Positions 16,724-25,532 of a DNA stretch of 64,000 bases are shown here, piece by piece; position 1 is the first letter of the stretch, and the number at the start of each line of letters is the position of its first letter. The stretch spans positions 1 through 64,000 of the forward strand of contig NZ_WQNE01000012.1 in assembly GCF_009759665.1 (NCBI RefSeq), in the 5' to 3' direction. The stretch is from Bradyrhizobium cajani (GTDB lineage: Bacteria > Pseudomonadota > Alphaproteobacteria > Rhizobiales > Xanthobacteraceae). Under the pieces are notes generated by a model that had not been told where the DNA came from, ran no database searches, and saw only the letters and a list, made by a program, of their open reading frames with translations. The position numbers were made by a program, and so were the translations under genes.

Positions 16724-17425
16724 TCAAAACTTCTCCACCCAGGGCCGCAGCTCGATCTCCCAGCTCCAGGCGCTGCGCGGCTGCTGCAGCACGTTCCAAT
16801 AGCTCTGCGCGATCGCATCGGGATCGAGCATCGAATCCGGCTTGTCCGGTGCTTCCGCGCGCGCCGCGCTGCGGATGCCGCCGTCAATGACGAAATGCGC
16901 GATGTGGATGCCCTGCGGCGACAGTTCGCGCGCCATGCTCTGCGCCAGTCCGCGCAGCGCGAACTTGCCCATCGCGAACGGGGCGGACTGCGCATAGCCC
17001 TTGACGCTGGCGGAGGCGCCGGTGAACAGGATCGCGCCGTACCTGTTCGGCAGCATGCGCTTGGCCGCCTGTTGCGCCACCAGGAAGCCGCCATAGGCGC
17101 TGACCGCAATCGCCTGCGCGACGTCGGCCGGGATCAGATCGATGAACGGGCCGCGGCTGCGACCGCTGGCGTTGTAGACGACGAGGTCGGGCGTGCCGAT
17201 CTCGCGCTCGACCAGGCCGAACAGACGCTCGACCTCGTCCGGATCGGTGGCGTTGCAGGCATAGGCCTTGGCGCCGGTCTCGGTGCAGAGCGCGCCGAGC
17301 TTCTCGATTTTTCGCGCGGCGAGCGCAACGCGAATCCCTTGGGCGGCAAACAGCCGCGCCAGCGAGGCGCTCAGTCCTTCGCCGGCGCCGACGATGAGCG
17401 CGATCTTGTATTTCGGGTGTTCCAT
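16724..17425 (-). CDS. SDR family protein with Phe at the catalytic Tyr position
   Basis: The 233-residue Rossmann protein has GAGEGLSASLARLFA as its nucleotide-binding loop (residues 13-27), NATDPDEV, and VYNASGRSRGPF in place of NNAG. Where classical SDRs have YxxxK, this reads FAMGK within SAPFAMGKFALRGLAQSMARELSPQGIHIAHFVIDGGI. The catalytic tyrosine is therefore phenylalanine, although the lysine remains. It may use a non-standard mechanism, reduce poorly, or be a binding or scaffold protein. The neighbourhood (hydratase, acyl-CoA dehydrogenase) suggests acyl-CoA metabolism. Confidence 0.85.
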   Translation of the reverse strand: MEHPKYKIALIVGAGEGLSASLARLFAAQGIRVALAARKIEKLGALCTETGAKAYACNATDPDEVERLFGLVEREIGTPDLVVYNASGRSRGPFIDLIPADVAQAIAVSAYGGFLVAQQAAKRMLPNRYGAILFTGASASVKGYAQSAPFAMGKFALRGLAQSMARELSPQGIHIAHFVIDGGIRSAARAEAPDKPDSMLDPDAIAQSYWNVLQQPRSAWSWEIELRPWVEKF

Positions 17426-17652
17426 GGCGTGATCTCTCGGAGACGGGAAGCCGTTGATCTATGCATGGTCCGCGCGGACAACCAGCGGGGCGGTCACAAT
17501 TCCGCAGAGCGAATTGCTCCTTCACGGCGATCATGCCGCCCTGACGATTTGCAGCTTTATCCGCATCCGCCTCTGGAGCATGATCGACATCATCCAAAGC
17601 GGCAAGCGCGAAATCAGCGCAAAATGTCCGCAAGGCGGAAACGAAGAGGACG

Positions 17653-19440
17653 ATGATGCCACAGCCGGTCACAGGGCAGAAGAAACATGTCGCGGCCGAG
17701 CCGTCCGGCCTGCTGGCACCCGATACCACGGGCATGAACTTCTACCGCGCCGATCCGGCGCTGACGGATCTGCTCCGCATCCATCTGCCGGAGGCGCTGT
17801 TCCGCCACATCGAGCCGCATCTCGATCGCCTCGGCGAACTCGCCGGCGGTCCTCTCGACGAATGTGCCCGGCTTGCCGACCGGCACACGCCCATTCTGCA
17901 CCAGCGCGACAAGTTCGGCCGCGACGTGCAGTGGATCGAATATCATCCGGCCTATCGCGAGCTGGAGAAGGCGGCGTTCGGCGAGTTCGGCATCCACGCT
18001 CTGTCGATCCGCAAGGGCATCATGGGCTGGGCGGACAAATATCCTGTCGTGGCCAAGCACGCCTTCACCTTCCTGTTCAACCAGACCGAATTCGGCATGG
18101 GCTGCCCGATCAATGTCACCGACGGCTGCGCAAAGCTGCTGGCGAATTTCGGCAGCGAGGCGCTGAAGGCGAAATATCTGGATGGCCTGACCCAGACCGA
18201 CATGAGCAAGCTGACCCAGGGCGGCCAGTTCATGACCGAGAAGGAAGGCGGCTCCGACGTCGGCACGCTGACGACGCGCGCGGTGCAGGAGGGCGACCAC
18301 TGGCGCCTCTATGGCGAAAAATGGTTCTGCTCGAACGCCGACGCCAAGGTCGTGATGCTGCTGGCGCGCCCTGAGGGCGCCGGGCCCGGCACCCGCGGCG
18401 TCGGCCTGTTCCTGATGCCGCGCTTCCTCGACGACGGCTCGCAGAACAGCTACCGGATCGTGCGTCTGAAGGACAAGCTCGGCACGCGCTCGATGGCCTC
18501 GGGCGAGATCAAGCTCGAAGGCGCGATCGCCTATGCCGTCGGCAAGCTCGACCGCGGCTTCGTGCAGATGGCGGAGATGGTGAATTCGTCGCGGCTCTCT
18601 AACGGCGTCAAATCCACCGCGCTGATGCGCCGGGCCTATCACGATGCAATGACGGTCGCCAGGAACCGCGTCGTGTTCGGCAATCGCATCATCGACCTGC
18701 CGTTGGGACGGCGGCAGATGCTGAAGATCATGCTGCCGGTCGAGCAGGCGCTGTCGATGAGCTTCCTCACCGCCGATGCGCTCGATCGCGCGGAAGCCGG
18801 CAGCCAGGATGCCGCAGCGCTGCTGCGCATCCTCACCCCGACGCTGAAATTCCGTGCCACGCGCGATGCGCGAAAGGTCTGCGGCGATGCGCTCGAGATG
18901 CGCGGCGGCATCGGCTATATCGAGGAATTCGCCACTGCCCGCCTGCTGCGTGATGCCCATCTCGGTTCGGTCTGGGAAGGCACCGGAAACATCGTGGCGA
19001 TCGATGCGCTGAGGCGCGCAGTCGGCCGTCACGGCGCGGAGGCGGCCCTCGCGGCCGATCTGCATGCCCGGCTCGACGACAGCGCCTCCGTGCCGCAGGC
19101 CTGGCGCGACAATCTGCGCGGCCTCGTCGATCGTGCGGTCGGCTTCGCACGCGAGGTCGCGGCCAAGGCTGATAACGAGGCCGACGCGCGTCGCGCGACG
19201 AGCCTGCTTTATCATGTTGCGAGCGCGGTCGCGCTCGCCTGGGAAGCGCACCGCATCCACGAGATGCGCGGCGATGCACGCCGGCTGTTGCTGTCGCGCC
19301 TCGTGGTCGATCATCGCGTGTCGCCGAGCGATCCGTTCCGGCTCGCGGAAAATGCCGTGCAGCAGAAGATCGCCGCGCTGCTGCTCGGCGACAGCTCAGC
19401 CGGCATGAGCGAGGTTGGCGAACTGGTTCTGGCAGCGTAG
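17653..19440 (+). CDS. acyl-CoA dehydrogenase family protein (AidB-like)
   Basis: At 595 residues this is longer than medium-chain dehydrogenases and matches the AidB-like branch. The flavin/substrate-binding region includes GQFMTEKEGGSDVGTLTT near residue 190, WRLYGEKWFCSNADAKV, and the C-terminal GDALEMRGGIGYIEEFATARLLRDAHLGSVWEGTGNIVAIDALRRA. It likely binds FAD and oxidises acyl-CoA or acts on alkylated bases as proposed for AidB; the substrate cannot be set from sequence. Two ATG codons, at 17653 and 17656, follow a GAGG site. It is divergent from the SDR gene and upstream of the alcohol dehydrogenase. Confidence 0.9.
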   Translation: MMPQPVTGQKKHVAAEPSGLLAPDTTGMNFYRADPALTDLLRIHLPEALFRHIEPHLDRLGELAGGPLDECARLADRHTPILHQRDKFGRDVQWIEYHPAYRELEKAAFGEFGIHALSIRKGIMGWADKYPVVAKHAFTFLFNQTEFGMGCPINVTDGCAKLLANFGSEALKAKYLDGLTQTDMSKLTQGGQFMTEKEGGSDVGTLTTRAVQEGDHWRLYGEKWFCSNADAKVVMLLARPEGAGPGTRGVGLFLMPRFLDDGSQNSYRIVRLKDKLGTRSMASGEIKLEGAIAYAVGKLDRGFVQMAEMVNSSRLSNGVKSTALMRRAYHDAMTVARNRVVFGNRIIDLPLGRRQMLKIMLPVEQALSMSFLTADALDRAEAGSQDAAALLRILTPTLKFRATRDARKVCGDALEMRGGIGYIEEFATARLLRDAHLGSVWEGTGNIVAIDALRRAVGRHGAEAALAADLHARLDDSASVPQAWRDNLRGLVDRAVGFAREVAAKADNEADARRATSLLYHVASAVALAWEAHRIHEMRGDARRLLLSRLVVDHRVSPSDPFRLAENAVQQKIAALLLGDSSAGMSEVGELVLAA

Positions 19441-19512
19441 GCTTCTTCACCTCGTCCTCCGGGAGAGGTGACGACCCGCGTCAACGAAAATCATAACAAT
19501 GAGGGAACACCG

Positions 19513-20601
19513 ATGAAGGCCGCCGTCCTCTATGAAGTCAACCAGCCGCTCGTCATCGAGGACATCAGCCTGCCGAAGCCGGGCCCGCGCGAGGTCCTGA
19601 TCCGCACCGCGGTCGCCGGCCTCTGCCACTCCGACCTGCATTTCATGGAGGGCCTCTATCCGCATCCGCTGCCCGCGGTGCTCGGGCACGAGTCGGCGGG
19701 CGTGGTCGAGCAGGTCGGCTCCGACGTGACCTACGTGAAGCCGGGCGATCACGTCGTCACCTGCCTGTCGGTGTTCTGCGGCACCTGCGACAACTGCACC
19801 ACGGGCCGCACCGTGCTCTGCACCGACACCACGGTCAAAATGCTGCCCGGCGTCTCCGATCGGATGCAGTGGTCGAAGCCGGAGAAGCTGCACCAGTTCC
19901 TCAATCTCTCGTCCTTTGCCGAACAGATGCTGGTGCACGAGAACGCGATCGTCAAAATCCGGAAAGAAATGCCGCTCGATCTCGCCGCGCTGATCGGCTG
20001 CGGCGTCATCACCGGCTATGGCGCGGTCGTGAATACGGCGAAGGTGACGGCCGGCGAGACCGTGGCCGTGATCGGCTGCGGCGGCGTCGGCATGGCCGCG
20101 ATCAACGGCGCGCAGATCGCCGGCGCCGGCCGCATCATCGCCATCGACACCAATCCCGCAAAGCTCCAGCTCGCGACCAAGCTGGGAGCCACCGACATCA
20201 TCAACCCCGCCGATGGCGACGTCGTGAAGCAGGTGCGCGATCTCACAAACGGCGGCGTGCACCATTCCTTCGAGGTGCTCGGCCGCAAGGAGACCGCGGA
20301 GCAGGCCTTCGGCATGCTCGCCTCGGGCGGCACGGCGACAATCGTCGGCATGATCCCGTTCGGGCAGAAGATCGAGCTGCACGGCTTCGACTTCCTGCGC
20401 GAGCGCAAGATCCAGGGTTCCTCGATGGGCTCGAACCACTTTCGCGTCGACATGCCGCGCCTGGTCGATTTCTACCTGCGCGGCCGGCTGCACCTGGAGG
20501 ACTGGATCTCGGCCAAGCTGAAGCTCAACGAGATCAACGAGGGCTTTGCCAACATGAAGGCCGGCAAGACGCTGCGCAGCGTGATCGTGTTTGACAGCTA
20601 G
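19513..20601 (+). CDS. zinc-dependent alcohol dehydrogenase
   Basis: The 362-residue MDR-superfamily enzyme has catalytic zinc ligands C38 (GLCHSDLH) and H59-E60 (LGHESAGVVE), structural zinc cysteines C89, C92, C95 and C103 (FCGTCDNCTTGRTVLC), and the NAD-binding GCGGVGMA near 185. It resembles group III / AdhD-type enzymes, some of which use NDMA-reducible bound cofactor or thiol adducts. Start 19513 follows GAGGG; a frame extension to 19468 is unlikely. It is probably co-transcribed with the acyl-CoA dehydrogenase 72 bp upstream. Confidence 0.93.
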   Translation: MKAAVLYEVNQPLVIEDISLPKPGPREVLIRTAVAGLCHSDLHFMEGLYPHPLPAVLGHESAGVVEQVGSDVTYVKPGDHVVTCLSVFCGTCDNCTTGRTVLCTDTTVKMLPGVSDRMQWSKPEKLHQFLNLSSFAEQMLVHENAIVKIRKEMPLDLAALIGCGVITGYGAVVNTAKVTAGETVAVIGCGGVGMAAINGAQIAGAGRIIAIDTNPAKLQLATKLGATDIINPADGDVVKQVRDLTNGGVHHSFEVLGRKETAEQAFGMLASGGTATIVGMIPFGQKIELHGFDFLRERKIQGSSMGSNHFRVDMPRLVDFYLRGRLHLEDWISAKLKLNEINEGFANMKAGKTLRSVIVFDS

Positions 20602-20650
20602 CGCTGGTGACGCAGGGGCCGGAGACGCGCTCATTGCCCATGATTTGGGG

Positions 20651-22063
20651 TCAACGCGACCGGTCCGGCTCGCCGGCCGTGCTGCGCTGCGACTCCTTGA
20701 TGAGCCGCAGCGTCATGGCCGCGGCAAGACCCGTGGCGAGAAGGTACGCGAGGGACACGTTCGAATCGCTACCTGCGAATGCCAGATGGGAGAACAATCC
20801 CGCAATTGCCACGGCGAAACCGAGCCAGGCAAGCTTCGGAAAGCGAAATCCGCGTTCCCCGCGCTTAAGATCGAGCACGAGGTAAAGTGCGAGAATGGTG
20901 TTGCAGAGCGCCGCCGGTGGCAGACTCATGGCCATCCCGGCATCGAATGCGAGATAGGATAATACACCGTCGATTTGGGCAATAATCGCGAACGGCAGAT
21001 AGCGGGGATTGATGCAGGACAGGGCGATGGACGCAAGTTCGAACGCGTAGAAGTAGCGCTCGTGCATCTTCGGCAGCAGGTACGGCATGAGCATGAGCGA
21101 TACGCACGCGACGAGCAGAATGAACTCGGGCCCCGTCCGCTTGGAGCGCGCGATGAAGATCGATAGGGCAAGCCCGCTCGCCGTCGCGAGCGCCACGCCG
21201 ACTGCAACTCCAATTGCGTATGGTGTGCCTGCAGCGAAGATCCAGATGTTCGCTGCACTTATGAAGAGGCGATCAAAGGTGTTGACCTGGTCCATGTAGA
21301 CAGAGCTCACGGAGCCCAGGGATCTGCCCGCGACGAGAACCGGAATGGCGAGGACCAGATAGACCGCGGGAATCGCGGCGAGCCATGCCACGTGGATCCT
21401 GCGGCGCAGAATCATGCCCAACACGAAGGGGCCGAGGAATATGCTCTGCGCCTTCACCGAAAAGGCCACGGCGAAAGGCAGAATGCCATTTCGGTCCCGC
21501 ATGAATAGCGCCACGGAAACCAGCGTGAAGAAGGTCCAGATCGAATCGGACTGTCCCCACATTGCGCCATTGAAGATCACCGTCGGTGCAAGCCAGACCG
21601 CGCAGAAGGCCATGGACGCGCGCAATGGCATCTTTGTCGCTCGCCAGACCATCTGGGCGACGACGGCCGCGCAACCGAACTCGAATACCACCGAGATCGC
21701 CTTCACGAGGGAAAGTGGCTGACCGAGCCAATCAAAGCGGGCGGCGATCAGCAGGAGGTAGCTGTAAAACGGGGTGTAATTGGTGAAAGCCTCGCCCAGC
21801 GCGCCAACGCCGTGATCTCGGGCAAAGGTGTACCAGGGGATCAGGAACTGAAAGGCGTCGTCGTTGGTGTGCTCCCGGGCGAGGTAACGGAGTGCAAAGC
21901 CCACAAGCCCGCACACCAGCATGAGGGCGATCGCAAGTGGCGAACTCGTGGGCAACGCCTCGTCGGGATTGACGCAGCGGTCGGGTCCGTGCCGCGTGCC
22001 GATCGCAATAGTGTCTCTCGTCACGCCATCACTGTTGCTGAAATTGTGCGCGACCACGACCAT
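20651..22063 (-). CDS. membrane glycosyltransferase (GT87/GT39-like)
   Basis: From the ATG at 22063 the product is about 470 residues with roughly ten membrane helices. The first periplasmic loop has the acidic motif EHTNDDAFQFLIPWYTFARDHG and then FTNYTPFYSYLLL, and a later loop has NGAMWGQSDSIWTFF. These fit polyprenol-phosphate-sugar-dependent GT-C enzymes such as GT87 mannosyltransferases. The start is uncertain: the frame stays open to a TTG at 22261, but that stretch is AT-rich and not hydrophobic. GC content is visibly lower than the neighbours, suggesting acquisition. It converges on the alcohol dehydrogenase gene. Confidence 0.78.
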   Translation of the reverse strand: MVVVAHNFSNSDGVTRDTIAIGTRHGPDRCVNPDEALPTSSPLAIALMLVCGLVGFALRYLAREHTNDDAFQFLIPWYTFARDHGVGALGEAFTNYTPFYSYLLLIAARFDWLGQPLSLVKAISVVFEFGCAAVVAQMVWRATKMPLRASMAFCAVWLAPTVIFNGAMWGQSDSIWTFFTLVSVALFMRDRNGILPFAVAFSVKAQSIFLGPFVLGMILRRRIHVAWLAAIPAVYLVLAIPVLVAGRSLGSVSSVYMDQVNTFDRLFISAANIWIFAAGTPYAIGVAVGVALATASGLALSIFIARSKRTGPEFILLVACVSLMLMPYLLPKMHERYFYAFELASIALSCINPRYLPFAIIAQIDGVLSYLAFDAGMAMSLPPAALCNTILALYLVLDLKRGERGFRFPKLAWLGFAVAIAGLFSHLAFAGSDSNVSLAYLLATGLAAAMTLRLIKESQRSTAGEPDRSR

Positions 22064-22315
22064 CGGAGGGGAGCGTCCATGAAATCGAAGATAAGGCTTC
22101 CCATACGGGAAATCAATTTCGAGTTGCGTAAGATCGATTGTGCAATTCTCCGATCGCTCGCGAAAATATTGTTTGGTTAACGAATGCTTTAGAGGAACTG
22201 GCGATCGTGGAAACTGATCCGCAACGGGAAAGCAGGCCTTTCGAACCTCGGCCAGGCTCAAGCCGCCGGAGATCGCCGAGGGCTTCGCTCCATCCGGGCC
22301 AGGGGAAACGTTTCC

Positions 22316-22669
22316 TCAGCGCGACACGTGTGCCGACACCGCGACCCACTGGCCGTTCCGCTTCGCCCAGCAATCGGTGTACCGCCCGGTCGCCTGCTGC
22401 CCGTCAGCCGTCGTGTAACTCGTCGCTGCGTGGATGATGGCGAAGTCGCCCATGATGCGGATGATGACGTCGTGCGCATGCAAATTGCGGATCGCGATCG
22501 GCCGCGCCGTTTGTTCCAGGAAGGCCGCGCGGTCGACCAGCGTCTTGTCGGGATTGGAGCAATAGAACTCCGGCGCCAGGATTTCGTCGAACCGCTTGAC
22601 GTCGCAGTTCTGCACCGAGGCGACATAGTCGCGGTTGAGCGCGGTGAGCTGTTCGAGATCGTTGCTCAT
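22316..22669 (-). CDS. NTF2-like (SnoaL/DUF4440 type) protein
   Basis: The 117-residue alpha/beta-cone protein reads LTALNRDYVASVQNCDVKRFDEILAPEFYCSNPDKTLVDRAAFLEQ, then VIIRIMGDFAIIHAATSYTTADGQQATGRYTDCWAKRNGQWVAVSAHVS. This is the usual NTF2-like fold used by small hydrolases, isomerases or carriers. A GGAGG site precedes the ATG at 22669. No catalytic residues can be assigned. Confidence 0.88.
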   Translation of the reverse strand: MSNDLEQLTALNRDYVASVQNCDVKRFDEILAPEFYCSNPDKTLVDRAAFLEQTARPIAIRNLHAHDVIIRIMGDFAIIHAATSYTTADGQQATGRYTDCWAKRNGQWVAVSAHVSR

Positions 22670-22710
22670 GGCGTTCCTCCCCTTTTTTGAACCCTCGTCG
22701 CTTTTTGGCT

Positions 22711-22839
22711 CCGTCATCGCGAGGAGCCCGTAGCCCGGATGGAGCGCAGCGCAATCCGGGATGCCTATCCGCGGGCAGAGCGTCCCGGATTTCGCTGCGC
22801 TTCATCCGGGCTACAGGAATGGCCTGCGCAATGACGAGG
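22711..22839. repeat. family B repeat nested in a family A remnant
   Basis: The inner 22730-22814 is a family B palindrome (GTAGCCCGGATGGAGCG ... CTTCATCCGGGCTAC). On its left lies CCGTCATCGCGAGGAGC and on its right GCGCAATGACGAGG, which are the outer arms of a family A element. The arrangement reads as insertion of B into A. Confidence 0.75.
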
Positions 22840-22844
22840 CGGCA

Positions 22845-24317
22845 CTAATCATCGAACATCTTCGGCGGTACGAATCCGCCGAACTCGCGCTCGATCAGTT
22901 CGGCGAGCTTGAGCGGGGTGCGGTCCTCGAGGAAGGGGCCGATGATTTGCACGCCGACCGGCAGGCCGTCTTTCGACAGGCCGAGCGGAACAGCCGTGGC
23001 TGGCAAACCCGTCAGCGTGGCGATGCCGGGCCAGGCAAGCTGGTCCGGATAGACAAAGTCCTTGCCGTCGATGTTGATCCGGCGCTTCTCCTGCTCGGGC
23101 GAATGATCATGCGGGTAGGCGGGGGTCGGCATGATCGGGCAGATCACCGCATCGAATGTCCTGAACAATTGCCGCCATTGCGCGCGCAGCCCGGCGCGGG
23201 CGCCCTCGTCGAACACCCAGCTCTGATGCGTGCTGGTCATGCCGCGCAGCCGCTCGGCAGCAAGGCTTTTGTCGTCAGGCGAGAGCTGCGCCGCCCCGGC
23301 CCGCGCGCCGGCGAGAATGTCGGGCGGAAGGAAGGCGCCGAGGAAGCTCATCAGCATGCGCATATAGAGGCGCGAGGCCTCCCTGAAGTCCGGAAACAGC
23401 GGGCTTTCACGCGCGACGCTCGCGCCGAGGCTCGTCAATTGCTGCGCCAGCTTCTCGATCGCGCCGCGAACGTCGGCATTCGCAGGCAGCAACGGATCGC
23501 CGTCGATCACGAGCAGGCGGAAATCCCTCAGCTTGTGGTGACGTGCGTCCGGCAGCGCGAGCTTGTATCCGACGCCGAGATCCAACGGATCGGGGCCTGC
23601 CATCACCTCGAGGAGCAGAGGCAGATCGGCTGCACTCCGCGCCATCGGACCGATCACCGCCATGTCGCGCTCCATCGGGATGGCCGGAAATGGCGGCGGC
23701 GTATGCCCGCGCGTCGGGCAGAGATTGTAGGTCGGCTTGTGGGCATAGACTCCGCAATGGAAGGCAGGCACCCGCAGCGAGCCGCCGATGTCGGAGCCGA
23801 GCGAGAGCGGTCCGTAGCCGGCCGCGAGCGCTGCAGATGAGCCACCCGATGAGCCGCCGGGCGTGCGGCCGAGATCGAACGGATTGTTCGTGGTGCCGTA
23901 GATCTCGTTGTAGCTTTGCCAATCTCCGAGACCGACGGGAACGTTGGTCTTGCCGAGGATGACGCCGCCGGCACCCTTCACTCGGGTGATCGACAGCGCA
24001 TCCTCCGCCGGCTTGAAATCCCTCTGCGGCGTCCAGCCCCAGGTCGTCGGCAGCCCCGCGACGTTGTAGGATTCCTTCACCGTCAAGGGCAGGCCGAGCA
24101 GCGGCTTGCGCTCGCCGCGGGCCAATGCCGCATCCGCCTCTCGCGCGGCGCTGAGCGCGCGATCGAAATCGCGCACGCAGATCGCGTTGATCTTGTCGTC
24201 GTGCCGTTCGATGCGGCCGATCGCGTCCTGAGTGAGCTCGACCGCGGAGACCTTCTTCGTGCTCAATGCGGCCGACAATTCGACGGCGCTCTTGAAACTC
24301 CATTGCGATTTGGCCAC
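22845..24317 (-). CDS. amidase (amidase-signature family)
   Basis: The 490-residue enzyme has the Ser-cisSer-Lys triad: K81 in LPLTVKESYNVAG, cis-Ser156 in GGSSGGSSAALAAG, and nucleophile S180 in GSDIGGSLRVPAFHCG, with the 24-residue spacing usual for the family. Such enzymes hydrolyse amides or, with ammonia release, nitrile-derived amides; GatA function is unlikely without GatB/C neighbours. The C-terminus retains PGIATLTGLPATAVPLGLSKDGLPVGVQIIGP. It is preceded by a 160 bp gap with no gene. Confidence 0.92.
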   Translation of the reverse strand: MAKSQWSFKSAVELSAALSTKKVSAVELTQDAIGRIERHDDKINAICVRDFDRALSAAREADAALARGERKPLLGLPLTVKESYNVAGLPTTWGWTPQRDFKPAEDALSITRVKGAGGVILGKTNVPVGLGDWQSYNEIYGTTNNPFDLGRTPGGSSGGSSAALAAGYGPLSLGSDIGGSLRVPAFHCGVYAHKPTYNLCPTRGHTPPPFPAIPMERDMAVIGPMARSAADLPLLLEVMAGPDPLDLGVGYKLALPDARHHKLRDFRLLVIDGDPLLPANADVRGAIEKLAQQLTSLGASVARESPLFPDFREASRLYMRMLMSFLGAFLPPDILAGARAGAAQLSPDDKSLAAERLRGMTSTHQSWVFDEGARAGLRAQWRQLFRTFDAVICPIMPTPAYPHDHSPEQEKRRINIDGKDFVYPDQLAWPGIATLTGLPATAVPLGLSKDGLPVGVQIIGPFLEDRTPLKLAELIEREFGGFVPPKMFDD

Positions 24318-24476
24318 GGCACTTCTCCCGTTCTTATTGTCGAAGGATGATGCGCAGTTTGCCGGAATGTCGCAACGGCTGTTTGATCGCGATTGATATG
24401 CCTCTCCAGCGATTATCGCCCGGATGGCGTACTGGATTCCCCGCTTTCGCGGGGCACGACAGTGCGTTCGGAGCGC

Positions 24477-25448
24477 CTACGCCGCCCCGATCACGATCCC
24501 CACCGCCAGCACGATGGCGCCACCGAGCACGATCTGGAACACGGCCTGGAGGAACGGCGTGTCCATGTAGCGCGAGCGGATGAAGGCGATCGCCCACAAT
24601 TCGAAGAACACGACGACGCAGGCGATCGCGGTCGCGATCCAGAACGCGTTGGCCCAGCTGTCGGGCACGAGATAGGGCGCGGTGTGCCCGAGCCCGCCGA
24701 GCGTCGTCATCGCCCCGCAGGTGATTCCGCGCAGCCACGGCGAGCCGCGCCCCGTGAGCGAGCCGTCGTCGGACAGCGCTTCCGCAAAGCCCATGCTGAT
24801 GCCGGCGCCGATCGAGGCGGCAAGGCCGACCAGAAAGGTTTGCCAGTTCTGGTGCGTGGCGAACGCGGCGGCAAACAGCGGCGCCAGCGTCGAGACCGAG
24901 CCGTCCATCAGGCCGGCAAGGCCGGGCTGCACATATTGCAGCACGAACATCCGCCGCCGCGTGCGGTCTTCCTCCGCGCGCACGTCGGGCTTCAGAATCT
25001 CGCCGGTCAGTCTCGCCGCGGTATGCTCGTGGCTCCTCTCGGCTTCGGCGAGGTCGCCAAGCAGCCGGCGGACATTGACGTCCTCGGCCTGCTCGGCGGC
25101 CTTCGCGTAGAAGCGTTCGGCCTCGAGCTCCATGGTCTCGACCTCCCTGCGGATCGTGTCGAGCGGCAGGTTCTTGGTCAGCCAGATCGGCCGGCGGCGC
25201 AGGAAGCCCTTGACGTCCTCGCGGCGGATCGGCGGCAGATGCTGGCCGAAGCGCTGCTCGTACATTTCCAGCAGCATGTGCCGATGGCCACGCTCTTCCT
25301 CGGCCATCTGCTCGAACAGCTTTGCCGAGTCCGGATAGCGCTCCTTCAGATCCTCGGCGAAGGTCATGTAGATGCGGCTGTCCTCCTCCTCGGAGGAGAT
25401 CGCGACCGCAAGCACCTCGCGCTCGGTCAGGTCGGCAAAGTTCTTCAC
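24477..25448 (-). CDS. mbfA: membrane-bound ferritin MbfA (iron exporter)
   Basis: The 323-residue protein fuses an N-terminal ferritin-like diiron domain (about 1-160) to a C-terminal VIT1/CCC1-type membrane domain (about 170-323). Candidate diiron ligands lie in SSEEEDSRIYMTFAEDL, E52-R-G-H55 (AEEERGHRHM), ETMELEAERFY and EAERSHEHTA. The membrane part starts QPGLAGLMDGSVSTLAPLFAAAFA and contains GAGISMGFAEALSDDG. In Bradyrhizobium japonicum and Agrobacterium, MbfA exports iron and protects against iron and peroxide stress, with Irr repression. A perfect Irr-type palindrome lies 18 bp upstream of the start codon. Confidence 0.95.
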   Translation of the reverse strand: MKNFADLTEREVLAVAISSEEEDSRIYMTFAEDLKERYPDSAKLFEQMAEEERGHRHMLLEMYEQRFGQHLPPIRREDVKGFLRRRPIWLTKNLPLDTIRREVETMELEAERFYAKAAEQAEDVNVRRLLGDLAEAERSHEHTAARLTGEILKPDVRAEEDRTRRRMFVLQYVQPGLAGLMDGSVSTLAPLFAAAFATHQNWQTFLVGLAASIGAGISMGFAEALSDDGSLTGRGSPWLRGITCGAMTTLGGLGHTAPYLVPDSWANAFWIATAIACVVVFFELWAIAFIRSRYMDTPFLQAVFQIVLGGAIVLAVGIVIGAA

Positions 25449-25465
25449 GACGGCCCTGTCACTAA

Positions 25466-25482
25466 TTTAGAATCATTCTAAA
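25466..25482. promoter_or_regulatory. iron control element (Irr box) of mbfA
   Basis: TTTAGAAT and ATTCTAAA form a perfect inverted repeat around a single C. This TTTAGAA-N3-TTCTAAA form matches ICE motifs bound by Irr in rhizobia. Its place next to the mbfA promoter fits repression when iron is scarce, and relief when haem destabilises Irr. Confidence 0.88.
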
Positions 25483-25532
25483 CTATATAGGGCTCCGCGG
25501 TTCCCCGGTCAAATCAGCTGGTGCCGGACTTG

